Assembly: GCA_949987565.1 (NCBI GenBank)
Contig: OX465102.1
Location: 17,078,506 to 17,142,505, forward strand
Direction: 5' to 3'
Source: Luidia sarsii
Taxonomy: Eukaryota; Echinodermata; Asteroidea; Paxillosida; Luidiidae
DNA length: 64,000 nt
The position numbers were made by a program, and so were the translations under genes. Numbering within the stretch: the stretch's first letter is position 1; each line of letters begins with the position of its first letter. The notes beneath the pieces were generated by a model, which saw nothing but the letters and a program-made list of their open reading frames with translations, searched no databases and was not told where the DNA came from. Below are positions 11,393 through 23,479 of this stretch, piece after piece.

Positions 11393-11802
11393 AGAAAGCA
11401 TACCCCGAGCACGCCGCGCATTAAAAACCATTACCACTGGCACTGTATAGGTCGGTGCAGACCTCTCAGTATAATATGGTATGCGCCCGCTAGTAGCACT
11501 GGAAGCACAAATTGAGTGCGAGGATCGTGGGAGGAGTAGGGAGTGGAGTGGAGGGAGGTATAGAGCACAAGGAGAGTTTTCAACGCTCAGGTCCGCGAGG
11601 GAAGGTATAACCAAGGAGGTATAACCGCGGGAATTGAACGTTTACTTGTACCCGTGCCAAGAACCGTGCCTATAGAAGACCTCTTTGAAAAATCCCGCGC
11701 ACGGTATGCTGGGTGCGTGGCACGGCCATTTCTCGTACTCGTCAGAATCTGTATAGCTGTGTACATGTACATGTACATGTACCATCAAGCCCGTTTTGTC
11801 TA

Positions 11803-12188
11803 TTAAAGCCCCTACACAACATGGGAAAGATCAAAAAACAGAAATGCTCATAGATTTACATGAAACTTATACAGTTGGTTATGGTAGAAGATGGTTGTGG
11901 TAGAAACCTCTCACTGAAATATTTCTGCCCTAAAATGTTGTATTTTGGAAGAAATAAGTAAAAGATATAGTTTACGTCTCACCGAGATCTTAACTATTTT
12001 TCGGAACAGTACGGCGTTTAATGCTGCATTTTCGCGAAACAAATGAAGCGGTTTTTACGATTTTCTCGAGACTCGGTTGGCGGATTGAGCTGAAATTTTC
12101 ACAGGTGTGCTGTTTCATGCATATGTTGGATCAGACAACGTATGGATGCTATTCATTGACCTCGACCAATGTTGTGTAGGGGCTTTAA
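11803..12188. mobile_element. TTAA-flanked MITE, complete copy (family 1)
   Basis: The body at 11807-12184 (378 bp) has terminal inverted repeats AGCCCCTACACAACAT and its exact complement. It is flanked on both sides by TTAA (11803-11806 and 12185-12188), the target-site signature of piggyBac-type transposases. There is no coding capacity. An inverted relative lies at 18740-19100 and a more divergent one at 57612-57951. The open frame at 12107-12355 crosses its right end and is not a gene. The piggyBac link is inferred from TTAA alone. Confidence 0.85.
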
Positions 12189-13057
12189 ACAGTTATCACG
12201 AACCGTTCGTGTACAAATTCACGTTACCGCTCCATGCCACAACCGGAGTCGTAATTACGGTAGCAGCATTTCGCGCCCCTGTCGGAAGGCGGAGACGCGT
12301 TTACGCCACGCACGAATTGTTGCTCTCCAAACATAGCGCGAACGGATTGTTTTGACTACGGCGTAATGACACATTATGATATACGACCCATGGGGCTGAG
12401 CGCAGCAATATTTCCCATCTGTTTACATGCTTCTGCAGAGGCCTCCTGTCTGCCGGGATAGCGGCCTTGGGGAGGGGGAAAACCACCCGAAGCCAACGGA
12501 CAAGAAGAGAGAGAGAGAAAAAAGAGGAAAGGACATGCCAAAAAAATAAAAAATCCACGCGATTTGCATCGCAACTCGCATGTCCCAAGCACCCGATAGA
12601 TAATGTCAATGTGTCCAGTTTGCTTTGCCATTAAGCCAACCATGAACAGACCAGGAGATAAAAGCTCCTCTCTTCTTCTCTTCTTTTTGCTCGGAGCTGT
12701 TTCGCAAGCAATCACGCTGACCTTAAACAGTTGTCGGTCCACTCGACTCTACGGGGGTACTGATATAAATATATATACACATAAAAAAGGCATCTCTCCT
12801 ATGAAGGCATCTCTCCTATGACGTCACCATTTTTTTTTCTGAGCGTGCGTGGGGTGCCGGCGCGCATCGGACCATGTCACAAGATTGTGCTTGGCCAATG
12901 TATGGAGAGTTCACCTCGCTGAATCCTCCCGTCTAAGATGTGAAAACACGAAATGGGAGAGGACACGAATGGTGGTTTTCCGCTTTATTAGAGCCTGTAA
13001 GCAACCGCGTAGCACACGGACTAATGCATTCAGTAGGCCTCGGTGTGTGGTGGGTGT
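12189..13057. other. Intron 2 segment, nothing specific
   Basis: No repeat family or coding similarity recognised. Contains a GA/A-rich patch near 12505-12555 and a direct duplication of the string AAGGCATCTCTCCTATGA near 12787-12820. Confidence 0.5.
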
Positions 13058-13290
13058 GTGTGTGCGTGAGAGAGAGGGGTGATAGAGGGAGAGAGAGAGA
13101 GGATGAGAGAAACGGTGAGGGAGGCTGGGAGATAGAGAGATAGAGAGACGGGGGTGAGTGAGAGGGGGAGGGAGAGAGGGGTTGGGGGCAGAGAGGGAGA
13201 GAGAGGGAGTGGGGAAAGAGAGGGAAGGAGAGAGAGAGGCTAAACATAAAGAGAGCGAGAGGTGCGGGAGGGAGAGAGTGGGGATCTCAG
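13058..13290. repeat. GA-rich purine tract
   Basis: GAGAGAGGGA-type degenerate repeats on the sense strand, with GTGTGTGTG immediately before. Minus-strand open frames rich in Ser/Leu/Pro are its translation. Confidence 0.9.
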
Positions 13291-13530
13291 TACAGCACAT
13301 CTCCCCCGTTTTCAGTCTTAATTGAATGCGGCACGGTGCCCCCAAGCTATATCCACGCACGGCCTGGCCTCAACCGGTGAGCAAGACCACAACAACTGTA
13401 TGTGAGAAGGAAGACCGAGAAGGTAATAATTGCCCCGGGTGGATTTCCCCCCTTGATTTTCATCGGCCATTTCTTTCTTTATGATTGCACATCGGAAACA
13501 CAACCGGCCGGCTCGCGCTGGGATGCGGGA

Positions 13531-13931
13531 AGGCAGGGGCAGGGGCAGGGGCAGGGGAAAGGGCAGGAGCAGGGGCAGGGGCAGGGGCAAGGGAAGGGGC
13601 AGGGGCATGGGCAGGGGCAGGGGCAGGGGCAGGGGCAGGGGCATGAGCAGGGGCAGGGGCAGGGGCAGGGGCAGGGGCAGGGGCAGGGGCAGGGGCAGGG
13701 GCAGGGGCAGGGGAAGGGGCAGGGGCAGGGGCAGGGGCAGGGGCAGGGGCAGGGGCAGGGGCAGGGGCAGGGGCAGGGGCAGGGGCAGGGGCAGGGGCAG
13801 GGGCAGGGGCAGGGGCAGGGGCAGGGGCAGGGGCAGGGGCAGGGGCAGGGGCAGGGGCAGGGGCAGGGGCAGGGGCAGGGGCAGGGGAAGGGGCAGGGGC
13901 AGGGGAAGGGGCAGGGGCAGGGGGTGGGGGT
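13531..13931. repeat. (GGGGCA)n hexanucleotide array, about 65 units
   Basis: Almost pure GGGGCA repeats for 0.4 kb, with a few GGGGAA, GGAGCA and GGGCAT variants, mostly at the left end. The G-rich strand is the sense strand of gucy1b1, so the pre-mRNA would carry dozens of G4 runs spaced by two bases, an ideal G-quadruplex substrate. The open frames reading GQGQGQ or GRGRGR are translations of the array. Confidence 0.98.
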
Positions 13932-14394
13932 AGTGTAGTGCTTAGAAATACTTCAGGTGCGCGGCGATGCTACGGGGAGAGTGTTTGGTAGAACGGCCTA
14001 GTAGCGTGTGGAACTCGCAGAAGGGGTTTGGGGCACGCAGACGATGAGCTCAGACAAAAGGTGGTCGATGCTGGCTATCCCCCTATGCTGGCTATGCATC
14101 ACACCCCCACTGCGACTCGTAGTAATATCATATCGATGTCAGCGTGGAGACCCATCCACCCCCGGCCTATAATATACATCCAAACCGTGAGGTGGGGCGA
14201 ACAAACAAGACTATACCACCACGGGCACGGACCCTATCTATTTGATCCGCGGCGCTGTGACACAAGCCCGATACTTGTCCAACCTCTTCCCCCCTCTCCT
14301 CGGGAGCAACAACGCCGGGGTGGGGTGGTAGCACCGTAGGGCGTCTTCGAGAGAACGAGTGCGGTCAGAGAGGTGAGAATAGCCTGGGAATACA
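13932..14394. other. Intron 2 segment, nothing specific
   Basis: Spacer between two purine arrays; no feature recognised. Confidence 0.5.
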
Positions 14395-14922
14395 ATACAG
14401 AGAGAATAGAGGCACGGATAAAGAGCCAGAAAGAATGAGAGAGATAGACAGAGAGACAGAGAGGAAGAGGGAGTGAGACAGAGACCGAAAGAAATACAGG
14501 CGAAGATAGAGTCAGAGACAGAGAGAGACAGAGAGAGATAAAGAGACATAGACAGGGGCAGAACGAAACTGAGACATTATAGCCTATATAGAGAGACAGA
14601 CAGACAGACAGACAGAGGCAGAGACAGAGGCAGAGAGAGAGAAAGAAAGAAAGAGAGACAGGCAGACAGGGACAAAGACAGAGTGAAGACAAAGACAAAT
14701 ACAGAGACAGACAGATACATGGGCAGAGAGAAACTGGGACGTACATTGTATAGAAACATAGACAGACATAGACAAATGCAGATGCAGAGGCAGAACAAGA
14801 AAGAAAAAGACAGACAGAGACAAAGACAGAGCGAAGACAGAGAGAGAGAGACAGAGCCAGAGACAGAGATAGAGACAGAGACTGAGACTGAGAAAGAGAC
14901 TGAGAAAGAGACAGAGACAAGG

Positions 14923-14963
<41 letters not shown>

Positions 14964-14968
14964 AAGAA
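14395..14968. repeat. 0.57 kb (GACAGA)/(GA)n purine-rich tract
   Basis: Degenerate GAGACAGAGA repeats, including (GACA)n near 14596-14615 and a pure (GA)n run near 14922-14957. Long Ser/Leu-rich minus-strand frames are repeat translations. Confidence 0.95.
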
Positions 14969-16564
14969 AGAGTGGCGGAGAGAGCTTGCATTTCTGGCGG
15001 AAAGGTCTTCGCGGCGCAACCAAAATAAATTGTGTGAGGGGAGCGTCTTGGGACGGGGCCGGGGAGAGGAATTACGCCAAACTTCTCCCGGCTCGTTTCT
15101 TTGCTCAGCCGTTTTCCGGGATGGTGACGGACTGACGGTATTCCTGTATTAGGCGGCTGGGGGAGATCCCTTAGGCTCGGTCGCCCCGGTCAAGTGCCAC
15201 GAGCTGAAGCCACTCCACAATCCCTCTGCCCTTTTTTTTTTACTTTACTCCAAACGCCAATATTGCATTGCACTTAACTCCCCAGGCGTCCCGCGCGGCA
15301 CACTTACCGGCTCTCACCTCTTAGCAATCCGGAGTAATCTGGTGCGAGCCATTCTCATTTACAGACCCGTATATTTTTATCCCCATGGTTCTGGTGAGTC
15401 CGGCCAACGCTGAACTGATTACGCCACGCTCTGCCCGACCAACAAAAAAACAAAACAAAAAACAACAACACATTGTGACTTAAACTTTGGTCTCTTGCCC
15501 CTTGCCACTACGTTCAGTTTTCAATATTATATTTCCCCGCCTTTTACTGTAGACTTTAGGTTGGTAACCAAGCCTCATCCCCTACCCGACCCCAACAGAA
15601 CGGCACTTCGTGGCGGGGAAATCATTAAAAGGTTTCGGCTTGTCCACAATTTTTTTCAACGAAGCGTTTGTTGCTCTCAAATTGCACTTGGCAACATCCC
15701 TTCATAGTTTCAAAGGCATTTCCCGATTTCTCCCCTCTCTTCGCCTCTCAGCCCCCCCCCCCCTCTCTCTCTCTTTCTCAAGGGTTGGAACAATCGTGCA
15801 GTGAATGCATAAGGAGGAAAGGGGCAAATGTGTGTGTGGCTCTTGGCGGTCGAGACTGCCGGAGCGACCCGATGATTTACTCGTCGAAATTAAACACACA
15901 CTCACTCACAGGCACAGATTGCCCATGGCACGCCGCTACATTTTTGTAGCGCTACACGTGCACGGACGACGTGTAATCTCGCCGAGCAATAAGCGCGGTG
16001 CGGGGACGGGCCGGGCGCGTGGAAAACATCGCACCTTTTATACCGTATACCTAAAAATGCAATGTACTACCTCGGCGCATTCGAAAGCGAGACCGAGTGT
16101 GCTTCGCCATTCAATATTGCAGGCTGGGTCTGTATTCTCGTAGATCCAATTCCCTCTTTTTAAAGGGTGGGGGAGGCTGAAATGACCCGAGCCTGGTAAA
16201 CACGGATGGGCTTTAGTGACATGGGAAAGCAAAAGAAAAAAATGGAGGTTTATTGCTAAGTCGACCTGAAGTGGAAAGAGGGGGGGGGGGTTGGGTTATA
16301 AAGGCCGAGTGGGCACCTCGACGTCGCTAGGTGCTATTGCATTTAATCCTGTACCGTCTCCAGTCTGTTGACCTCGCCGTTTTATCCGTGGGTGGACATA
16401 TTCAAAGCTGATAGCATTGAGTCTCTGAACACTTAGTCTTGACTTTCAACAAACAATGGTGAAAGTAATCCTTCTACCTACATGCTTATGTCAAGAATGG
16501 CATGACCTTCAAAAGGCTTCATTCCATATCCGACCATGAACATTTTGAGGCAATAATAGCGATT
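14969..16564. other. Intron 2 segment, nothing specific
   Basis: Contains T9 (15230-15241), a C-rich/CT run (15750-15780) and a G10 run (16281-16290). No gene or repeat family recognised. Confidence 0.5.
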
Positions 16565-16655
16565 TGATTGGAGTTGGTTTGATTTGATTCGATTCGATTC
16601 GATTCTTTTCGATTCGATTCGATTCTTTTCGATTCGATTCAATCTAATTTCGATT
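16565..16655. repeat. (GATTC)n pentamer microsatellite
   Basis: TTTGATTTGATTC grading into GATTCGATTCGATTC, with a duplicated 25-bp block of GATTC units separated by TTTTC. Confidence 0.9.
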
Positions 16656-17156
16656 TGATTTTACCAGTATCAAGATTGTCTCTGTACTCCTTGGTACTGG
16701 TTTGCACATGTGCCGACTAAGTGTCAACGCCACAGTCGTCTTATTTTCCTATAGGCGGAAAACCCATTTGTCAGTATCGAACGAGAACAAGTTAATTTTT
16801 CATCACTGTGATTGGTTAGGTTTACTATTGAATTGAAATCACCAGTTATCATGAATGAGTTTATACTTCTCTGTTGGCTAACCCAGTAAAAATCCTACAC
16901 GCTAAACAAACTCTACAACACTATCATTAAGTAGTATAAGTACTTCTGTAAATACCAACGAGGTCGCATGAGGCACTGTTGTCCTTTTGGCAGGATTAAA
17001 TCTATGTTGTTGTTTTTTAACCTGAAGCTTGATCCCCTCTTAACTTCCATGCCCATCGAGCGTTCTTCCCCATTGTGTGTACATACACCGCGAGTCATTT
17101 CCAGTCAATTGCCACCTTTGACGGCAATACGACAATGTCACAGCGGCCTATAGTTC
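16656..17156. other. Intron 2 segment, nothing specific
   Basis: Unique-looking AT-rich DNA; no feature supported. Confidence 0.5.
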
Positions 17157-17465
17157 GTTTCGGACCCAGTCCGTATCCGACTCGGACCCGGTCCGTATCC
17201 CGCTCGGACCCGGTCCGTATCCCGCACGGACTCGGTCCGGATTCCGCTCGGACCCGGTCCGGATTCCGCTCGGACCCGGTCCGGATCCCGCTCGGATCCG
17301 GTCCGAATCCCGCTCGGACCCGGTCCGGATTCCGCTCGGATCCGGTCCGGATCCCGCTCGGATCCGCGGTCCATATCCGACTGGGACCCGGTCCGAATCC
17401 CGCTCGGACCCAGTCACGTATCCGGCTCGGACCCGATCCAGATCCGGCTTGAACCCGATCCGGAT
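17157..17465. repeat. 22-bp GC-rich minisatellite, about 14 units
   Basis: Units such as CTCGGACCCGGTCCGTATCC plus two bases, 22 bp long, with GGATTCC and GGATCCC variants. Because 22 is not a multiple of three, all frames cycle through the same 22-residue peptide and stay open on both strands. Each unit carries the near-palindrome CGGACCCGGTCCG. Confidence 0.95.
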
Positions 17466-18677
17466 CCACATGCTGTACGGCTTCGTGCAACTTGCAAGTC
17501 GCTGCTTCCCTCTCGGGTCCCCAGGGAGGTCGAAGCTGAACGCTATCGACTGGCGGGCGACCGACAGACAATTCAAGCCCGGGGCCCAATGTTATAGAGC
17601 CGCCTAAGGCATGAAAATCTACTAAGCACGAAAAGTGAACTAAATAAGTGACTAAATAACTGTAAGACCAGACAGTCTGGATTGTGTACACGATCCACCA
17701 ATCATCGGTTCAAACCTGCTGAGAGGGTGTTACGAGTAGTTTGCTCTAGAATTACGTACTACGGAGGCATAGTATACGTTTCCTTTCTGGGAGGGGTGTG
17801 ACTCTCACGCCCCCTCCCCCAATCACTGGCGCAGAGGGGTACATTACTGCCGTTGCTTTCGTCCGCAGTTCTATCGATTTGCTTGCAAAAATGCACCCGT
17901 TTAAGCGTCGCGCCCGAAACCCTAAACCACGGCAATGTGGTTGGGGGTAACTTCGGGCGCCATGGCGCGTATGCATGCACGTGTGTGTGTGTGTGTGGGG
18001 GGGAGGCTTGGCCACAAAGGAAAAACCGGAAAGGACTTTGGGTTCGGATAATCGGAGGATAGTAGGGGCCGAGAAGAGCCCGTGGCATGCAAACAGGATT
18101 ACGTATAAACCGATACAATATGCCCCCCGGGGGCCTTTCCCTTCGAACGAACGTGATCTGCATTATATGGTGCTTCGTATAAGCCATTTGGCCGACTCAT
18201 TTCATATCTTGATGCATGGTAGGAGAGTGGCTCATTCTCTTGCTTGAACGGAACCCATCGGCGGGAAATTAAATGCATGCTCTGAGAACGCCACAGGACG
18301 ACACCATTTTCGCTGCCTTCCTCACACATTTCACATTCTTGGAACATCGGTCGCTGGATTTAAGCCCCTCCCGCCTTGGTTGGCACAAGGGGAAATTTTG
18401 TATTATTTTCTGTTGGTATAATGGGATTGCAGGAACTGTCGGGAGAGATATTAGAGGCTAGGAAAGCTGATTTGCAAAGTGCACACCGTAATCAAAACAG
18501 TTCGGCCGAGCCATCGGCATATTGGCTCCCTTATAAAAAAAGAGTGACCCAAATCTCACGAGATCGCTGGCACAATCGTTTCAGACATTCCAACACGCCC
18601 GGCTATGCATAGCTGACTAGCGGAGTCCAACATTGCCCATGATTGTTTGGGAGGGGTAATCTTACAAACGTACAAGT
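17466..18677. other. Intron 2 segment, nothing specific
   Basis: Includes a (GT)n run near 17980-17998 and CpG-rich patches; no gene or family recognised. Confidence 0.5.
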
Positions 18678-18702
18678 GCTGACGTTTCGATCCTTGCACG
18701 AC
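18678..18702 (+). repeat. Hammerhead-like repeat motif, truncated copy
   Basis: GCTGACGTTTCGATCCTTGC matches the first half of the family consensus (CTGACGTTTCGATCCTAGCA); the rest is diverged. Confidence 0.5.
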
Positions 18703-18739
18703 CATTTTTCATGGGCGCGATGACCTCTGATCTAGCGTC

Positions 18740-19100
18740 TTAAAAAGGGTCGAGGTCAAAGAATAGATTCCATACGTTGTCTAATCCAACATATGCATGA
18801 AATAGCACACCTGTGAAAATTTCAGCTCAATCGGCCAACCGAGTCACAAGAAAATAGTGAAAACCGCTTCATTTGCTTCGCGAAAATGCAGCATTCAACG
18901 CCGTACTGTTCCGAAAAATCGCTTAGATCTCGGTGAGACGTAAACTATTTCTTTTACTCATTTCTCCCTTAATACAACATTTTAGACAGAAATATTTCAG
19001 TGCGAGGTTTCTACTATAACCATCTTCAAACTGTATAAATTCCATGTAAATCTGTAAATCTGTGTTTTTCGATCTTACCAATGAAGTGTAGGGGCTTTAA
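18740..19100. mobile_element. TTAA-flanked MITE, inverted copy with damaged left end (family 1)
   Basis: The sequence is the reverse complement of most of 11803-12188 (shared blocks such as CAACATATGCATGAAA and CAGCATTCAACGCCGTACTG), ending GTGTAGGGGCTTTAA. TTAA lies at 18740-18743 and 19097-19100, but the left terminal repeat has lost about 14 bases. Confidence 0.8.
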
Positions 19101-20412
19101 GGAATATACATTTTGTACCCTTCAGGTTTTTGATTTCTTCTATTAAGCTCTTTAACTAGAATGGTTTTCAGTCCTATTTTGGGCGAACGTGCATTCAAAT
19201 GTATGTTGGGAGGGAAGCAATTACGATATGGATGACAGAAGATAGACAAAAGCAGGGACGCTATCTGGGAGATGATGGAGAAGAGATCAAATGGCCGGGC
19301 AGGCAGTGACGAGGTTTGGTATATAGGTAGAAGAAAAAATAGAAGGAACATTTAAGGTGGTCTTTCAAAATCGGATTTTCGCTAGGAATCTGCCTGCATC
19401 AATAGTGTCAGAAAAAGCAACGCTATATTCAGAACCCATCATGCAGTACATCTTCAACCGAGTCCTCTTGAGATCTAGGCCCCTTCGTGAATGCGTATCA
19501 CTCATCTTAGCAGGCGTATACGTGCGTACGGGCGGAGAGCATGATACAAACAGCTGAGCCCATGGACACAAAACAGGAGCTTTTCATGCATCCTTGCTTG
19601 AGGCACACACAGAATACGGTTATCAATGAATACGTCATCAAGTATGACACCATACGCTATTTACTATATGCAAACAAATGACGACACGGATATCTCGCTC
19701 AGTACACGTAATGGAGCGACGCGTTAGAACATTTGAATGTCTAGTCAATCGTCTTTACTTATCTTCTTGAGTAATCGCTGAATATGTGCGAGCCATTTTC
19801 GTGAGTTTCACAGACTTTGAAATGCAAACAGATTAGTCTCATTCAATTCAGGGTATGTCGAAACGTGGGTGCATGGTGTCGGAAATAGACTCCATTTCAG
19901 ACTTAGGTTGCACAGCGTTGGAATTTGGAACAGGGATTGCAAAATGAAGGAATGCCTATTAACCGGAACAGAAAGCTAGACGTATTCGCACGCGTATCCG
20001 TTAACGTGCGAAACCTCTCTATTATCACGTCCGTCAACTCATTATCTCGACGTACGAACTACTTATCGTCTCTCGCGAACTACCGTTACTTACTATCTCG
20101 TACACAGGACTTATTATCTCATACGAACGAAATTGCTAAGCATTTTGGTTCATGCTTGGCAGCTCTACGCTTCCGGACTTATGTGTAACGCGATTTAGTA
20201 ACGGCAGCTTACTAGTAACGCACCCTGGGTGACAGTTAAGATGCAGCACTATTTAGCAGGAATGTCATAAAACTGCGAAATAACAGTTAATCTAAACAAT
20301 AGCAAGATCAGCATAATAGCTGTATAGCAACAGCGTTATCGCTGCAGCCCATCATACAACCATTGATGATTTCAAATATGGAAAATTGTGATCGTTTATG
20401 TGTTTATAATTC
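19101..20412. other. Intron 2 segment, nothing specific
   Basis: Moderately AT-rich. A degenerate recurrence of TTATCTC/ACTATCTCG strings occurs at about 20010-20125. No gene recognised. Confidence 0.5.
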
Positions 20413-20496
20413 CAAAATGTAGTGGGTCTGATGTTTCGATCCTAGCAGGACCTTTGTAGGATCGAAACATCAGGCCCACAAAATTGGCATTTTGGT
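20413..20496. repeat. Head-to-head dimer of hammerhead-like motif
   Basis: TGATGTTTCGATCCTA on the left is mirrored by TAGGATCGAAACATCA on the right. The inverted arms extend outward through GTGGGYCTG to CCAAAATG. The unit CTGATGTTTCGATCCTAGCA is the family motif. Confidence 0.75.
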
Positions 20497-21789
20497 AATT
20501 GTATATAGTCAATAGTCACTTGTTTATAATTCCGTGTAATTGAAACCAAAATGACTTTTGCCATATTTAGGTGATATAGAGGAAGGATAAACTGTTACAA
20601 TTCAAAGAGTTAACTTCGGGGAAAAAGAGTGGATGGGCGTTCGTAACAACGCCTACTTCATCAGTTGAATCTGACCATGTACTTTCAGTCGAATGAAGTG
20701 AGTGCTAGGTTAGTCATGGACAGGTTACAATATTCCTTTCCCCGTGTATTTACCAGGCTAAAACGGCTGCCCGGTAGGTCCTAGGTCTCGAATATGATAA
20801 AGATGTGTACACGTGTACACTGAACACCTCATTCGAATTGGAGCAAACGGGAGTAGGAAAGTCAACGGTGGACAACAAGGTGTTAATGCCAAAACACACA
20901 CACCGACACAGGACTCAAAATGTATTATTACTTCATCTGAAACCAGGCGAATCAGCCTTTACAATTGGCTCGTCACCATCCTGACGAAGGATGAGAACAC
21001 GATCACGCTTGAACGAGCTCGACACGTGCGCTTTAAAGTAAACGTGTATGCATCACTACGAACTGGGTCTCTCTTTTTTGTCGTGTTACTTTTCGGTCAG
21101 GATAGATGCACGCATGTAGTATACTGCTGCGCGTCCGTGTACAAGGCGAGGAAGCGCCATACACTTATACCAGTCTGTTAGATACACGGCCAAATGAGGC
21201 TGGACGCGTATTAAGTGGCGGGGCTGTAATTTCACATGGATCACTCCCTTGTGTATTACTCCACTTATTCCGCACAGGGAAGGATTAAAGGGCTCTTGAT
21301 GCTCACATTCCATTGCTGTTAACGTTACATCTTCTTAGAATGCCCCCTTGCAAATGGGAATGTTGATGAGATGATATGGAAATATTTTGATGAGATCTCG
21401 TGGTGGAGGTAACACGTCAGGAGTGATGTTTGCAGTAGCACCGTGTACAAATACTATCTTTTTGTGAGTGCGCAAGGTACCGGTAGTGTAAATAGCCAAT
21501 ATAAGTCCATCGCAAACACAGCGATTGACTAATGGCGACGCTAAACTCAAACGAGCACCTGTCCGATGTCTTCTTCGTATCGCAGATATGAAACCAAATT
21601 TGTTGATTAACCAACGGTTTCACCAATGTTTCTGACATCTCCATCAAACCCCTTTCAAAGGTGGTGTCATCAGGTTTCATTCCAATTCAATGTTTTGTTT
21701 CTAATATTTTTGGTTTGAATCCGACGCCCCCTCTATAATTATAACAGCGCACGGTCAAATATATAAAGGGAAAAAAGACTAAAAGAAAA
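20497..21789. other. Intron 2 segment, nothing specific
   Basis: No gene or repeat family recognised in this unique-looking stretch. Confidence 0.5.
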
Positions 21790-21868
21790 TTTGAACTGGG
21801 CCGGGATTGAAACCCGGGACCTCTGGTTTTGCGTACCAGCGCTCATACCATCTAAGCTATCCAGCCCT
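21790..21868 (-). repeat. tRNA-derived SINE head, best-preserved copy
   Basis: The minus strand folds as a near-complete cloverleaf. Parts seen: acceptor strand GGCTGGA; D arm GCTT/GAGC around the A box TAGCTTAGATGG; anticodon arm CTGGT-ACGCAAA-ACCAG (GCA at the anticodon position, but C instead of U at position 33); five-base variable loop; T arm CCGGG-TTTCAAT-CCCGG. The B box is off consensus and at least six relatives exist in the window, so this is a SINE head or tRNA pseudogene and not a functional tRNA gene. Confidence 0.75.
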
Positions 21869-22003
21869 TAGACGGCCTTTCCAAAAAACATAATAGTCAA
21901 CCTGACTCTGTCGGGTAGAGGCGCCAGTCAGTAGCGTTCAACCGTTAACCGCCGCTTGTCTTTTGTTATCTTCATCACCATTTATCTTTTCAAAAGGATA
22001 AAT

Positions 22004-22043
22004 GTGACCCGGCACAGCATAATGAGGAATAACCCCACTTTTG
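22004..22043. mobile_element. Solo end of GTGACCCGG MITE (family 2)
   Basis: GTGACCCGGCACAGCATAAT and the following AGGAATAACCCCAC match the right-hand terminus of the elements at 23480-23942, 43223-43473 and 44242-44493. No partner end is seen downstream. Confidence 0.7.
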
Positions 22044-23479
22044 GAAAACATGCAAGCTATCTCTTTCGGGATGGGATAAATAGGGGCCTATATGTTTCTG
22101 AGGAGAATCGCTTACTCTACGTTTCAGGCAGTCTGTGCTCTGCCCGTCTTCAGGGGACTCCGTGGAATTTGAAGTACCATCAATGTTTCCATATGCTGCG
22201 TGGAAAGCACTGGAGCATGAATAATCGTCGGTGGATATCTTTGGCACGTGAGATACTTAGGTCTTACTGTTCATCGTGTGAGCTATAGTGCGTGGTCTAT
22301 TTCGTGCAGTGCAAACGTCTCTCTTCGTAACACTTCCTCGCGCCCAAAGAGCATGTTATCAGAGGGCCGTTGAGGGCCTCCTCTATACACTAGCGCAAAG
22401 GAGGCCCCTCATCCCTTGCCGAGCTTCTGAACCAAACCGGCGCTATAATATGCAGACATACAAAACAGTTTGGTACCATGTCTTCGCCTCATGCCCCTCC
22501 GGCACATAAGGCCGTCACTTTTTGTCTCCATTCTTTCCTGACCTTGGCACACCCTCTGGCCCAGTTGCACGTATTCCGACCACATGCAGCCCTCTCCTTC
22601 ATCACTCTGCGTCTCCAGGTTGTTTTCCTGCCTTCCAACGTATATTCCTCCCCTCAGGATATCATGTTAATGGAATGGACCAATGATGACCACTCTGCTT
22701 CCTAAGGACACGGCCTATACCGATCCCATCCGTTTCGCTGAACTTCATGACTTATTCTGGCTGTTTTGAGTGAGGGGATTTTCCTCACCCATACTGATTA
22801 TTTTAGGTCAGAATATTTGGAGTGCCTCTTTGATATTGAAATGAGTCATACGGGGAAGACGACACAGAAGGCCTCGTCTATGGAAAACACTGTTTGGTCG
22901 ATGAGGAATCTTGGGGGGGGGACGCCACCCAACCCAATGTCCTGTGTGCTGTTGGACATGAAAACCAAACGGGCCGGCGCCCTGTACGCTCGCGCAGTGC
23001 CTCAATGGTTAGTGACACTCAACACATACGAACTCGCTGACCAGTTGAGGAGCTCCACGTGGGTCCATGCGGATACAATCAGGCCGTTCGGATCGTTTTC
23101 TCGGCTGCAAACCTGTAACTCTAACCCAGCGGTCCAGACCTCTGAGGACAGTTGGAAGACATTATAAATTGGGGTTTTTTCCCGAGGGGGAAACCCTGAT
23201 ATTAAAAACGGTCACCCGGAAGACGATCATAATTGATTCCGTACATAATAGTTCGGGATGCACGTCAGTTCCTATTTCATTTGTATTTCAGTCTGCAGGA
23301 TATAGAACTCATTATCGACTTTATTTGTTTTATTGGGGGAGGGTGTAGGCAGGAGAAGTCCAGAGGACAAAAGAGACCAAGCATAAAGAATGAAAGTTGA
23401 ATGCAATCCATTCCCTGGTCCTATCGCGATATTCCAATCCCAAGTGCCACGCTAAAGTTATAGGCGGGCAGACCAATAT
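22044..23479. other. Intron 2 segment, nothing specific
   Basis: Several open + frames (22288-22509, 22478-22705, 22766-23167) without recognisable domains. A decayed transposon coding region is possible but not supported. Confidence 0.4.

Noticed and set aside
13402..13938. 178- and 150-codon frames reading GQGQGQ or GRGRGR
   Set aside because: Pure translation of the GGGGCA array; no start context or domain.
21790..21868. Functional tRNA-Cys(GCA) gene
   Set aside because: Off-consensus B box, position 33 not U, and several decayed relatives in the window make a SINE head or pseudogene more likely.
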